Positions 32,880 to 43,163 of a stretch of 64,000 nt of DNA are shown here, in pieces. Source of the stretch: Clavulina sp. PMI_390 (taxonomy: Eukaryota > Basidiomycota > Agaricomycetes > Cantharellales > Hydnaceae). Below the pieces are notes generated by a model. It was not told where the DNA came from, ran no database searches, and saw only the letters and a program-made list of their open reading frames with translations. The stretch spans positions 86,765-150,764 of the forward strand of contig WIDE01000035.1 in NCBI GenBank assembly GCA_015039315.1. The letters are read 5' to 3'. How positions within the stretch are numbered: position 1 is the stretch's first letter; the number at the start of each line of letters is the position of its first letter. The position numbers and the translations under genes were made by a program.

Positions 32880-34250
32880 CGATTGTAAGCGTTATGACGA
32901 ATCGGAAGTCCCGAACTGTCACGTGGCATGCCGAGAGCATGTGGTGCCGCTCACGATTTCCCAAAATATGGATGGTTCATTGCAAGTGCGATAGCGCGCA
33001 ATTCGGAGAGCCTTAACATCAATGCGAGATGCTACCAGTACCTCGATTGGTGTCCGTGCCTTTTTCCGGCACCATGGGATTCTCATCAGACCCCCAGTCG
33101 CTCGGAGCTGAGGGCGCTGTGGCCAATAATTCCAACGATGCTGCCATTTGGAATGAACCTGAGGTCACCTAAGGTCTTTTTGGCCTTACTGTTAAGTTGC
33201 CCATCATTCACCCACATAAAAAGTGTCCCACCTGTTAATCTGCCCATGCTGAATGGGATGCTTGCAATTGACACCAAGGCTTAGATATGATTTTTTTTCT
33301 GGCCGAAATTCTCTTGATTGGGCCCTCTTCTACAGGCCAAACTAGCGTACAAGGCCGCTAACGAGGAAATATCTAAATTGAGGACGGTGTGTTTTCAAAG
33401 CCAGAGGTGTAAAGCGCCTTGTCTAAGCACGCTTCAAAGCATGAAGAATAAACATAGCTATCGTCAAGAGAAGAAGGATGCTGTTATAATGACACAATCA
33501 CGAGGTGCATATCAATGCCCAATTCCGTCGACAAGTACCTTTCTGGTGTGTGCCGTATACCTGCCTGAGAACCTCCTTCTGGTCCTCAGTATATCAACGG
33601 GCCAATCTGATCTGGCTGTGGTCAGAAATTGACCAATATCTTGCGTTTGAGGGATTTTACAACTCCAAGGCAAGTGTAGCTGGCTCTACTTTAGCTTTAC
33701 CTGCCCGAACTCTCGTAAATGCCCGTTCACACACACATTCTCCGTCAGGAGCACAATAAAGCATACCCTTCGGGCGAGGTCTGGTTAGCTGATGTAAAGC
33801 CGCACGTCCACGATGCCGCGAGCAATGGTGACTAGATAAAACCCCTGCGCTTGGTCATCTGTGTGATGAATTTCCCAACAGCAACTCTGTAATCCCTCTT
33901 ATTTTCCTCTGTATTACGCTAAGTCCTGCTTATTATAACGTCCTCGTCGTACATCCCAGGAACGCGCGTCCTTTCTTGCGTCAGTTCACGGCTCCAAACG
34001 AGATTGCCGCGGTGATCACAAAGGCTAGCGGTCAGAAGCTCATTATTCAGCAATACGAAAGCAGGCAATGGCAAGTTTTGAGCGATGAATAGTAGTCCGA
34101 ATAAGTCATCCATGGTCATCTATTATGGGAGAGCGAGGATTGAGCTGACTATGCCTTTTGTTCTCGTCAGCCAAAATAGGTGGATATTCGATGACGTCAG
34201 ACGCGATCTCCTCAAGCCTATTTGAGATTATCCACAACCCACATACCTTA
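32880..34250 (+). pseudogene. Decayed tandem copy of the NmrA-like gene
   Basis: This stretch aligns by eye along its length with the intact NmrA-like gene 2 kb downstream, same orientation and order. Matching blocks: 32973-33025 with exon 1 (gctcacgatttcccaaaat against gcccgcgatctcctcaaag), 33105-33185 with exon 2, 33310-33480 with the exon starting at 35272, 33545-33590 and 33653-33675 with the next exons, 33788-33835 with the DVKMHVYDGASNGDW exon, 33940-34090 and 34140-34220 with the last two. It is broken by several lesions: a TAC to TAA change in exon 2 (33166 region), loss of the GT donor after it (ttaag), a one-base deletion with a TAA at 33424, and TGG to TAG at 33833 with loss of the next donor. 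It should encode no functional product. Confidence 0.85.
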
Positions 34251-34810
34251 ATTATTTTGTCAGGAACGGGCCAGGCCCGGGCTTCTCTGGAAATGGATTG
34301 AGAGCGACGGCATATGGCCAATGAATTAGAAGATTGCTGGTGAGACGCTGCGATTGGTCGAAAGATTCGGGCTCCCGGCATGCGCCCCTTGCGTTATCAT
34401 CATGTGTCCCGCCTGTATCATGTGCAACTGTGACTCATGCCGTTATCTGCGATCACATTGACATACTGCTTCCTTGAATCAAATTTACGATGCGTAGAGG
34501 GTGGATTTAGCGCCCGTTTAGCGTTGCCATCGACGTCCTACGCGAGAGTTCATATATGGGTGGGGCTCCGGGGTTTCACCGGCAGCATTATCCTGAGTCA
34601 AAATACATGACTACTTGATTTTAAGATCACTAAGTAAGTGTCAGCTATGCTGAGACAAATCTGAATGTAATCTGGAGTGATCGGTCATCTGCTGAGGCAC
34701 CTGGCCTCCCAACCGCAGTATAAAGTCCCGAAAGGGATCCAGATCGACGTCCTCTCCACCCCCACCGTTATATGGGAATACTTGTTTCACGCCTCTTTCG
34801 ATCAACTGAA
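34251..34810. promoter_or_regulatory. Upstream region of the intact NmrA-like gene
   Basis: 560 bases following the pseudogene. The part just before the ATG at 34811 is pyrimidine-rich, ending in a context of cgatcaactgaaatg. No other feature was found. Confidence 0.35.
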
Positions 34811-36318
34811 ATGTCTTCACCTAAGAAAATCATTGCCGTCCTCGGAGCCACCGGTGTCCAGGGTGGTGGTGTCGCCCGCGATCTCCTCAAAGATGGAGAA
34901 TTCGCTGTCCGTGCGATCACCCGCAAAGCTGAGAGCCCCGCTGCCCTAGGTATGCACCTTTTGGTTTATTAGACCAATCTGCGGTGGCTTTTGCTAATAA
35001 GTTCCGATCGATGATCAGCACTCAAGGAGCTAGGCGCTGAGATCGCTGTAGCTGATACCTCGGATGAAGCTGCCCTCACCAAGGCATTCGAGGGCGCCTA
35101 CGGCGTCTTTGCCATTACTGGTGAGTTATCCGTCTCTTATATCAAGTCCTGAGGGGTTCTAGCTCGCCTACGTCATTAATTTGTCGATACTTTTCGGTTC
35201 TAGACTGTAAGTGCACACCTATGACAGGGACCTATTCGTAGATCGTCAACTCATCGTTCCATGGACCTTAGTCTGGGCCCTTTTCTATAAGAACAACTTT
35301 GATCAGAAGGGGACAGAGCAGGAGGAGATCCAGCACGGCAAGAATGTCACTAACGCTGCCAAGGCCGCAGGCGTGAAACACTTCGTCTGGAGCACGCTCG
35401 AGAGGATGAAGGGCAACTACTGCTACCATTGGGAGAGCAAGGCAGCTGGTACGATCACCCTTCGCTCGATAGATCCATATCTTCGGATTCATATTGATAT
35501 TGACCGGCGATTCGGTCCTTCTAGTTGATGACTATATCATCGCATCGGGTATCCCATACACTTGCCTCCAGACATCCTTCTATTATCAGGTATGTTGGTC
35601 GTCTTACACAATTTCACTGCTTCTCACACTAGTCTGTATTATCTTAGAATTTCTACAACTTCAAGGCAAGCTTTCTAGCATTCAGTCCAGCCTCAATCTA
35701 TTGACGCATGGGAATGAATGTTGCATTTTTATAGATGCTCCGTGAGGAATCTGACGGATCGTTCGTTCTGGACCTTGGTATGCCTGCTGACGTGAAAATG
35801 CACGTCTACGATGGCGCTAGCAACGGTGACTGGGTAAGACTAGTTATTTTTGAATAAACTGTTGAGAAAGTTCTCATCAACACCTCTGGTCTTTTTGTTT
35901 GATGATCTCATAACTTAGGTCTTGCCTATCTTCAAAAACCCCTCCAAATATCTCAACAGCTACGTTCTCGCTTGCGTCGAGTTTACAAGTCCCAACGACA
36001 TGGCCGCCGTCATCGCTAAGGCCAGCGGGAAGAAGGTAGTTGCCAAGCAGTACACTTTGGAGGAGTTCAACAGCGAGGCACACAAGAAGGCCTTGAGCGA
36101 CGAGATGTGGCTCAAGTGAGTTATTCGTTGAGCCATCCACGGAAGAACCACTGTCGAGCTGACTATCTTTTTCCTTTCCTTTCAGCCAAAACGGCTGGGT
36201 TGTCAACGGCCTCGAGCGTGATCTCCAGAAGTCTTATGACGTTGTGCCGAAGCCTCGCGATCTCGAGTATCTCGTCAAGAACGACAAGGGTTTCCGCACC
36301 TTGCTCAAGTTGGATTAA
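34811..36318 (+). CDS. NmrA-like NAD(P)-binding protein
   Basis: NmrA-like family protein: an atypical short-chain dehydrogenase fold that binds NAD(P) and usually acts as a redox sensor or regulator rather than an enzyme. Exon 1 starts MSSPKKIIAVLGATGVQGGG, the GxxGxxG dinucleotide-binding loop after the first beta strand. Then ALKELGAEIAVADTSDEAAL and YGVFAIT. A 3-base exon (35204-35206) is predicted next, giving ITDFW, the usual NmrA motif. The following exon (from 35272) has QGKN-like HGKNVTNAAKAAGVKHFVWSTLE, then IPYTCLQTSFYYQ, NFYNFK, LGMPADVKMHVYDGASNGDW, YTLEEFNS and a C terminus ending LLKLD at 36318. I see about nine exons. The Tyr-x-x-x-Lys catalytic motif of true reductases is not evident, as expected for the family. 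Its broken duplicate lies just upstream. Confidence 0.87.
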
Positions 36319-36557
36319 GAGAAGCGCACACATCGGACTTCGACCAGCAATTTAGGATAGCGCTCATGTACGATAACGAAATATGTATCATCAAACAAAA
36401 CGCGTTATTCTCTCAGGCATGACCACGGATGGGAGAGGCGGGGAGGGTTGAGAAAGCCTACAGCATTGATTCTGACGAGATTGGACATTCCTTCAGCGAC
36501 GCATATTGGGAGCTGAGTGCGCTACTGTGTGGGGGCTTCCCGAAGTATTTGCCAGCC

Positions 36558-37949
36558 TTAGCCATCAGAAAAGCCTTGATCGCGCATGATCGCATAGGGG
36601 ACCTTCCTTTGTATATTAAACTTCACGGTGTCAACCCAGCAGGGAAGGTATTCACCGACATCTTCCATCACAGCTGGGACTGCGCCAGCCCAGTGAATGG
36701 TCCTAAGAGCAGCAAAGCTCTGCCCCTGGAAAAGCTTCAGTCCTTCCACAACAGTGAGCGTTGAAACGGCGCCTAGTGACGGTTTTGGGGGTGCGTGCAC
36801 GGTAATGCCCAAGTGGGTTAGAGGACAGTATGTGGTATTTTGTGGCTCGTGCTCACTATCGAGTCCTTGTTGATAGGACTCTTGGGACTGAATCGTCTCC
36901 ACTATGAATGCCTCGCTCGGCGGGCTGTTGGTAGGAGGCGCAAGTCGTTCATTGCCCATCCCTGATAGTGCCTTAATTAATTCTAGCAAGAGATTCTCGG
37001 ACTCGACTACAGCATTCAGCTGTTCCATTGATGTCTCAGAGGCAATGATCGCATCGACGACGCTCCGGACGCCTCTAATGTTCGTGATATGGGTCTCGAT
37101 GAGCTCAATGGACCTTCCTATTGTTAGCTCCTCCAAATTATGAGAAAACGCAGAGATGCGCCTAAGCCTGGGAAGCAGCGGGCGAATGGCCCCTGCAGGT
37201 AGAGTCAGCCTGGCCTCTTCGCCTGGGGAACGAGGTACTGTTGGGGGCCTCGACGTCGAGAATGTTCCCCGTTCGTGAAAATAGCGAGTGGATCGCGGGA
37301 TGAACTTGGCGAAAGTAATGGTGTCATGTGCGGCGAGGAAGTCTCCTATACCGTCGGCGACGTACATATCCGTCGAGAGGGCCAGAAGATTGGGAAAACG
37401 GGCAGGAGATTGGGAAAGAGGTCCAGAAATGGCGTGGTCGAGGCCATTGTTCGTCATGAAATCCCAGCGCGGCAAGTCTCCCCGCCATGCCCATGTTGAG
37501 AGGGCCTCCGCAACTTCGTGAGCGTACTGCCCACCGCAGATCTGGAATGTTCGAACTTTTTGGGCGCGCGAAACCATATGCACGACGAGGTCACACATCT
37601 TCTTTATGTCGTTGGCCCCCCATATGCTGGCCTGGACACGGACGGTGAAAATGTCACCAGGAATGCGTTGTGGCAGGGTAATCGATAAGGACCGTGTGTA
37701 CTGTGAGATGTAGAATCCGCCAAAATCTAGCTTTTGAAGCACTCGGTGGATGGCATTCTTCATGAAGCTGGGTGGGTCGGATCCAGAGACGGAGATAGCA
37801 TCCCATAGCCACTTATCCGCCTCCCGCTTGCACACCTTATTGACTAGGCGAAAGGTGTGAAGGCTTTCGGAGTCTGATTGACAGCATGAGATGATCATTA
37901 AGATGACCTCAAACGGGAACTCGTTCGGGAACGGGCCAAAATTGGCCAT
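36558..37949 (-). CDS. F-box-like protein
   Basis: Single uninterrupted frame of 463 residues from the ATG at 37949. The N terminus (residues 8-55) has an F-box-like pattern: FPFEVILMIISCCQSDSESL, then FRLVNKVCKREADKWLWDAI. The rest is rich in alpha/beta segments with isolated leucine-rich strands, for example LPRLRRISAFSHNLEELTIG and CPLTHLGITVHAP. It is not closely similar to the trio at 19.8-25.3 kb, so it is a separate F-box lineage. It is convergent with the NmrA-like gene, 239 bases between stop codons. Function beyond a possible SCF adaptor role cannot be read from the sequence. Confidence 0.72.
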   Translation of the reverse strand: MANFGPFPNEFPFEVILMIISCCQSDSESLHTFRLVNKVCKREADKWLWDAISVSGSDPPSFMKNAIHRVLQKLDFGGFYISQYTRSLSITLPQRIPGDIFTVRVQASIWGANDIKKMCDLVVHMVSRAQKVRTFQICGGQYAHEVAEALSTWAWRGDLPRWDFMTNNGLDHAISGPLSQSPARFPNLLALSTDMYVADGIGDFLAAHDTITFAKFIPRSTRYFHERGTFSTSRPPTVPRSPGEEARLTLPAGAIRPLLPRLRRISAFSHNLEELTIGRSIELIETHITNIRGVRSVVDAIIASETSMEQLNAVVESENLLLELIKALSGMGNERLAPPTNSPPSEAFIVETIQSQESYQQGLDSEHEPQNTTYCPLTHLGITVHAPPKPSLGAVSTLTVVEGLKLFQGQSFAALRTIHWAGAVPAVMEDVGEYLPCWVDTVKFNIQRKVPYAIMRDQGFSDG

Positions 37950-39326
37950 CAGATTGAGGTACTAATCCAGCCACAGGTGGTTGATTGGTAAAGCACAAAA
38001 TGAAAGAGGTGAGCAAATAAGAAATCCAATTAGATGATATTACTTGGCACCGACTTGCTTTTTGATGTATTTTGCGTCATTCAACCCTCGTGCTACCAGT
38101 TGATAGTAGTATGATTCATGTGTGGGGGACGGTGGATTGTGGGGAGACGGAAAATGGCTCATACTCGAGCTAGTGAGGAAGGAACCAAGAATATAACTCT
38201 AAGGATCGGGTGAAACCTGAGGAATGGAAAACAACCGAGGTTTCTGACGCTACGGCGAGTAAGGGTGGTCTGCTTTGGGGTGGTTGTGCCCGAACAAACA
38301 CCGCTCAACAACCCGCGATCTTCTAACGACATCCGATAGACCATTAAAAACTGTAAGTGTATTGGGAAGAGCATAGTCGAGCCGAAGTGCTGGCGTTGTT
38401 CCATGAAATTAGACTGTTCACCCATTGGTAGTTGCACCAACCCGCCGCAAGCGTGAGCACACATTATCTTGTCGTAGGGCTCACCTGAACTCCGACAGGG
38501 ACTGTTATAAGGCTTGAGCTGAGACTATTGACGAATAGAATCAACGAACCAGCACGTACCGTGTGGTGTCACAGTAGAGACTTTCTGTCAACTCATATCC
38601 CTTTGTTGAACGTGTATTGGTGATTCGCATAGGAGATATTCTACTCTTTCACTGGATGCAAATTGTATGGTTTCTAGCGAGAAGGAAATGGCATTTTAGA
38701 TGGCGTGAATCGGCATCCCCCCTGTGGCATTGAGAGAAGAACTTGACCAGTAGGGGACTATGGTGTCAATATAAACGGACAATAGCCGCCTCCCGAGTCA
38801 TAATTTGAGGGGATGTTGATTTGGCCCATACGAATGAGCTATTATATCGGAATGAATGACGGCACTATCGTCCAGACTTCAGACTGAACGACGACTCCCC
38901 AAGATAGGACAGCATTGGGGCTTCGGCCGAGCCTAGACTCCGCTTGACGATATGAAGCTCACAAAAGTATACCATGGGATGGCAGCCGTTTCGGCGACTG
39001 GCGTGTTTGTTGAGAGGAGACTGGGATTGAAACGATGCTGATGTTTGGTGCACCATGGAATGCGTGCGCTGATAGCAAGTGGCTACTTCCTCTCATGGAG
39101 AGAACGCAATATTTCGCGGGGGAGCAATAATTAGAAAAAGCTGAAACCACAGGCCGTCATCCTCATCATGAATAGAGCATGCTAAGTTGATGTGAATGAT
39201 TGGCTGTTTGTGGGTACTGTCCTCGACATAAACAGCCTCGTGCCAATTGACAGGATTGGCCATGCACGTATGGTTCCTTTACAGAACATCGGTTCGTCGT
39301 CGGTCTCAACTGCACTATAAGTCAAA
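37950..39326. other. Spacer of about 1.4 kb, no gene seen
   Basis: Divergent spacer between the F-box gene (minus) and the coiled-coil gene (plus). Only short frames without coding character occur. A ctataa motif at about 39314, just before the plus-strand ATG, could be a core promoter element. Confidence 0.4.
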
Positions 39327-41916
39327 ATGATCTCACCTTGCAAAACTACAGTCGATAAATATGTTTGTTCTCAACACGCCTCGAAGCTGCTCGAAAGAGC
39401 TCGGGCCACGCACGACGATGCCTCCTTCGATATTGCAATGAAGGCACTGTATAGCGATATCACGGCAATATCCAACCGTGAGTCAAATGGATCAAAACCT
39501 TGTTTGCCCGTGAGTGCTCGTCTTATTGCTCTAGGGGCCTGTGTGCCGCACGCGTTTCTCCCTGCTCATCGAGACTGTCTTGTTTTCACATCTTCTCTTA
39601 GCTTGAGATCGATATTTGTCTGAACGCGATTCCGTCGATCAGGCCTCTTGTCTCTAGATTCGCGATAGTTCGGCAGACACTCAAGCAACAAGCTGAGACA
39701 GCGCGAGCGCTTCAGGCCCTTACACCAACCCCCAACGTACCAACTCATGAGCCTGTCACGAACCATTATCAGAATAGTCAAGCGGCGCCTTTGTTGAAAA
39801 CGACTCCAAATATCCCTACGCGCGTCTATGCTCCCACCAAATTTGTTCCGCCAGATTCTGTTGCAACCTCTGCCGAGCCACAAAGCTCCACCGCTAACGG
39901 GGTCAGGCCTATAGCACCCAAACCACCTTATCCATCACGCAAAACTGGTCAACCTCTCGTCAAAAATCCCTTTGGTGCACCACCTCCTCGTCCTTCTTTC
40001 CTAACCGAGCCTGGTAACGCGAAATTAAGCACCCCGTACCAGATGCGCCCTCCCCCACCACAAACCGCTCCGACCCACTATAATAACCAACCACAGACTT
40101 CCCCCACGGCTGCTCATTCCCCGCCCACCATGCATCCTCAGCAGGCTCCGCCTACGGGACTTCCGGCGTATGTGAATGGGCAACCACTACAATTCATTCA
40201 ATACAATCCACCTCCCGCATCTCTCAATAACGGTGTAGCGTATGCCCTCCCCACTCCTCAACAGGTCGAGAACGCATTGACCTCCCCAGGGCAAGCTTCC
40301 ATTGTTCTCTCGCAGCAGCTCACCCAAGCACTTCAATCGCGTGACTCTGCTCTCAATGAGGTTGGAATGCTGAAACTTCAGATGAACGATTATATTGCCG
40401 CAAACGAATCATATAAGAAGTGGGCAGACACAGTGGTCCTCTCCAAGGGCGAGGAAACTCAACTGAAAGCTGAGCTGCTAAAGACGCGAACAGAACTCGA
40501 AGACTGGAGGAGGCAAGCAGCTGATGCGCAAAGGGGACGGGACGAGCTGCAAGCAATGTTCCATAATATGGAGCGGTCTGCAACTCGTTTCAGGGGGGAT
40601 CTGTGGCATTCAGAGATGCGATGGCGACGAGAAGTGGAGAAAACAAAAGAGTTGGAGTCATTCATTCGGAAATTACTCGGTATGACATTTTTGCCACGTA
40701 ATTGCTGTTCGACCTTGACTGACTTGTGTTTCTATGGTGTAGCTGAAAAGCAAGCGCTCAAGGAGGTCAGCTCAATTCGGATCGTCCCAGGATTGTTGAG
40801 CTAACTGTGACGTTGAATTCCTAAGGCGAACCCAGAGTCAGACGCTCAAATGGAGCTAAGCTCGGAAATGCAAGTGAGTGTGGATATCGTGCAGCTGTTC
40901 AGGTTTAAGCGTTGATATGTTGCCTCAAATTTGTCTGTAGTCCGTGGTTTCCAGTGTTCCTTCCCCCCAAGCTCTTGATGCCTCCAATTTGAACAGCGAT
41001 CTAGTTGTCACTCCACAGCGAGGTCGTCCTGCAGTCCCAAGGACTCCGAATACTCCTGTGTTTCCGATGGACTCTCCTGCGGGGCTTCTAGCTCGGGGGC
41101 AGAAGCGCCGCTTGAGCGAAATGATCGACGCCGACGTTGGAGATCCACCGAGGGTGGTGACACCACGTCGGTCTGAGGTCTTATCTCCCACGGTCACCCA
41201 TGGAGTGATGGCCATGTCTATTGGTGGTGATGCTGCCGCAGGAGAAGTAGAGCAAGCATCACTACCTAGCGTTACACCATCTGCTCAGCCGTTGCCCGTA
41301 AGCCTGGTTTACCACAAAATTGTCTGAAGCGTTCACTGATGATTTGCATACGTCAAAGATTCCGCCTACCACCACTGCCATCAAGCAACTCTCAGCCAAG
41401 GTTTCGATATCTACTGCCGTACCTGGTCGTAGTGAGCCCCCGATTATGTTACGTATCCCTCGTCGGGTCAAACCATCGGACCCAGCGTCTGCATCGCAAA
41501 GCACCCCTAGCAGCCACAACATCTCATCCAACCCTCCGAGCTCAATATCTACACCTTCGTCCACGGTGGCAGGCTCTTCCCTCGAGATCAAGGATTCACT
41601 TGTCCCACTTCTTGATGACGACGACGATGATGATATCCCTCTCAGCATCGTAGTCTCCAACGAGCGACCTCCTCCTCCCCAGAGCGAATCTCCAGCCAAA
41701 GATGACACCAATGGGTCCAATACCATCATCCCTCCCTCACTACAGCAGCCTACAGGGGAGGACCATCCAGCGAAGCTGTCTTCTCAAGATGGCGGCGAAA
41801 CCATGCAGGGTAAGGATCAGCCTGTCGATACCCCCAGCGATCCCTTCATGTCAGAGCGCCCCTCGCCTCCTGGAGTGTCTCCCGTCTCAAGTGACAATGT
41901 TGAACAAGCCTCGTGA
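39327..41916 (+). CDS. Proline-rich protein with a central coiled coil, unknown function
   Basis: Six-exon model (39327-39509, 39602-40679, 40743-40765, 40826-40873, 40941-41297, 41359-41916), 748 residues. The first 100 residues are alpha-helical in look (KTTVDKYVCSQHASKLLERA, LVSRFAIVRQTLKQQ). Residues about 110-240 are Pro/Thr/Gln-rich with PFGAPPPRP and PPPPQTAPT. Residues about 250-430 form a long charged, heptad-like helix (LKAELLKTRTELEDWRRQ, WRREVEKTKELESFIRKLL), a probable coiled coil. The C-terminal third is Ser/Pro-rich with an acidic DDDDDDIPLSIV stretch and TPRR basic motifs. No enzyme domain was recognised. The architecture suits a scaffold or an oligomeric nuclear or cytoskeletal protein. 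The last intron could instead end elsewhere, since its 5' side frame runs on for ten codons. Confidence 0.7.
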
Positions 41917-43163
41917 CTCTGCGGCTGATGGACAACAGCCAAGCGCATCGTAAGCTGTCGGTATCCTTTCCTTCCGTCCTACTGTATGGAGACAATTGTG
42001 TTCATCCCTCGTTGGTATGGACGACTGCATATCCTACCTTTGGCTTCGTCACCAAGCCTCCAAGTCTCCCCCTCGACGTCTCGGACTTTCGCATGGAAAG
42101 CCGTACTCCCAACTCATATTATCACATATCTATCGACCTCCTTTCCCCTTCTCTTCTTTTGGCCCGTGGCGCGACTTGCCCTCCTTTGGCTATCACTATC
42201 CTTATCGCAGTTGCTCCCGTTGCCTATACACTACAACGCGCACGAGACGAAGCGCCTATACTCACTCGCTCTCTCTCTTAGAGAGCCATTCTCCGTGACT
42301 CAGCGTATCACTAGCATAGCCTAGTCTAAATCTGTCATCTTGATCCTCCCTTGTCCCTCCTCTATCATCTGTACTCATCAATACTAACCAGTTCGATTGA
42401 CACGCGGACCCCAGAAATGATCACTTTATGATATACATTTTTATTGACTGTTGTTCTATGCTGACCTGCGAGGCGCCAACATCACGATATTATAATGGAC
42501 TAGCCCGCCTGGGGTTCAACCCAAGGCGGGAAGGGAATGGAAACTGTGGACGAGAAAAAGGTAACATCACGGGGGTTCAAAAATGGGGTTGGAGGGGGCG
42601 CAAGAAGATCAGAAAAATACGATAATGGGGAAAAAAGAGGAAGCACGACAGGCTCGAGGCTCAAGATTAAGAAACGCATAAACGACGAAACAGTCAACTA
42701 GAATAGACCAGCACAACATAAAAAGCGACGGACAAAAAAGCTGCAGCAAGAACGGATAAATCGTGCGGACAGGAGAACGGACGAGGCGAATACTTGTCAA
42801 GGCATGAAGGGAGGTCTTTTTTTGGAAAGTGCTTGGATAGCGTGGCATGGTAGGGCAGGATTTCATGGTGATGGTGAGTGGGACGATGAAGGTTGGACGA
42901 AGAATGATGATATTGTAGTAAGTCTTGCAGAAATATGATGGTATACGATTAAGAAGAGTGCGCGTGGATGGATGTTGGATGAACGGCAGTTATGTGATTG
43001 CAGCGGAGGAAGGGAATGAAAGGGAGGCATCAAGACATGAAAAACGTCACGACGTAGCGGGTTCGTGCAAGGGTACGTGCGTGCAAGACGAGAAATGTGA
43101 GGTAGGCAGGGGAGGAGGAACGACGTTCAACTAGCATAAACGAGCCCCAGCAAAACTCTGCGC
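41917..43163. other. Convergent 3' region, no gene seen
   Basis: About 1.25 kb between two stop codons facing each other. The left part is pyrimidine-rich (about 42100-42300) and the right part is purine-rich on the plus strand (42600-43130). Both fit long 3' untranslated regions. Frames of about 100 codons in the left part have skewed composition and no family pattern. Confidence 0.45.
42504..42530. repeat. GC-rich hairpin in convergent 3' region
   Basis: cccgcctggg, gttcaa, cccaaggcggg: a stem of about ten pairs with one bulged A. It lies midway between convergent genes and may help end transcription of either. Confidence 0.5.

Noticed and set aside
32880..34250. Repeat-induced point mutation as cause of the NmrA pseudogene
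   Set aside because: Transitions look common, but indels and transversions also occur and I cannot count dinucleotide contexts reliably.
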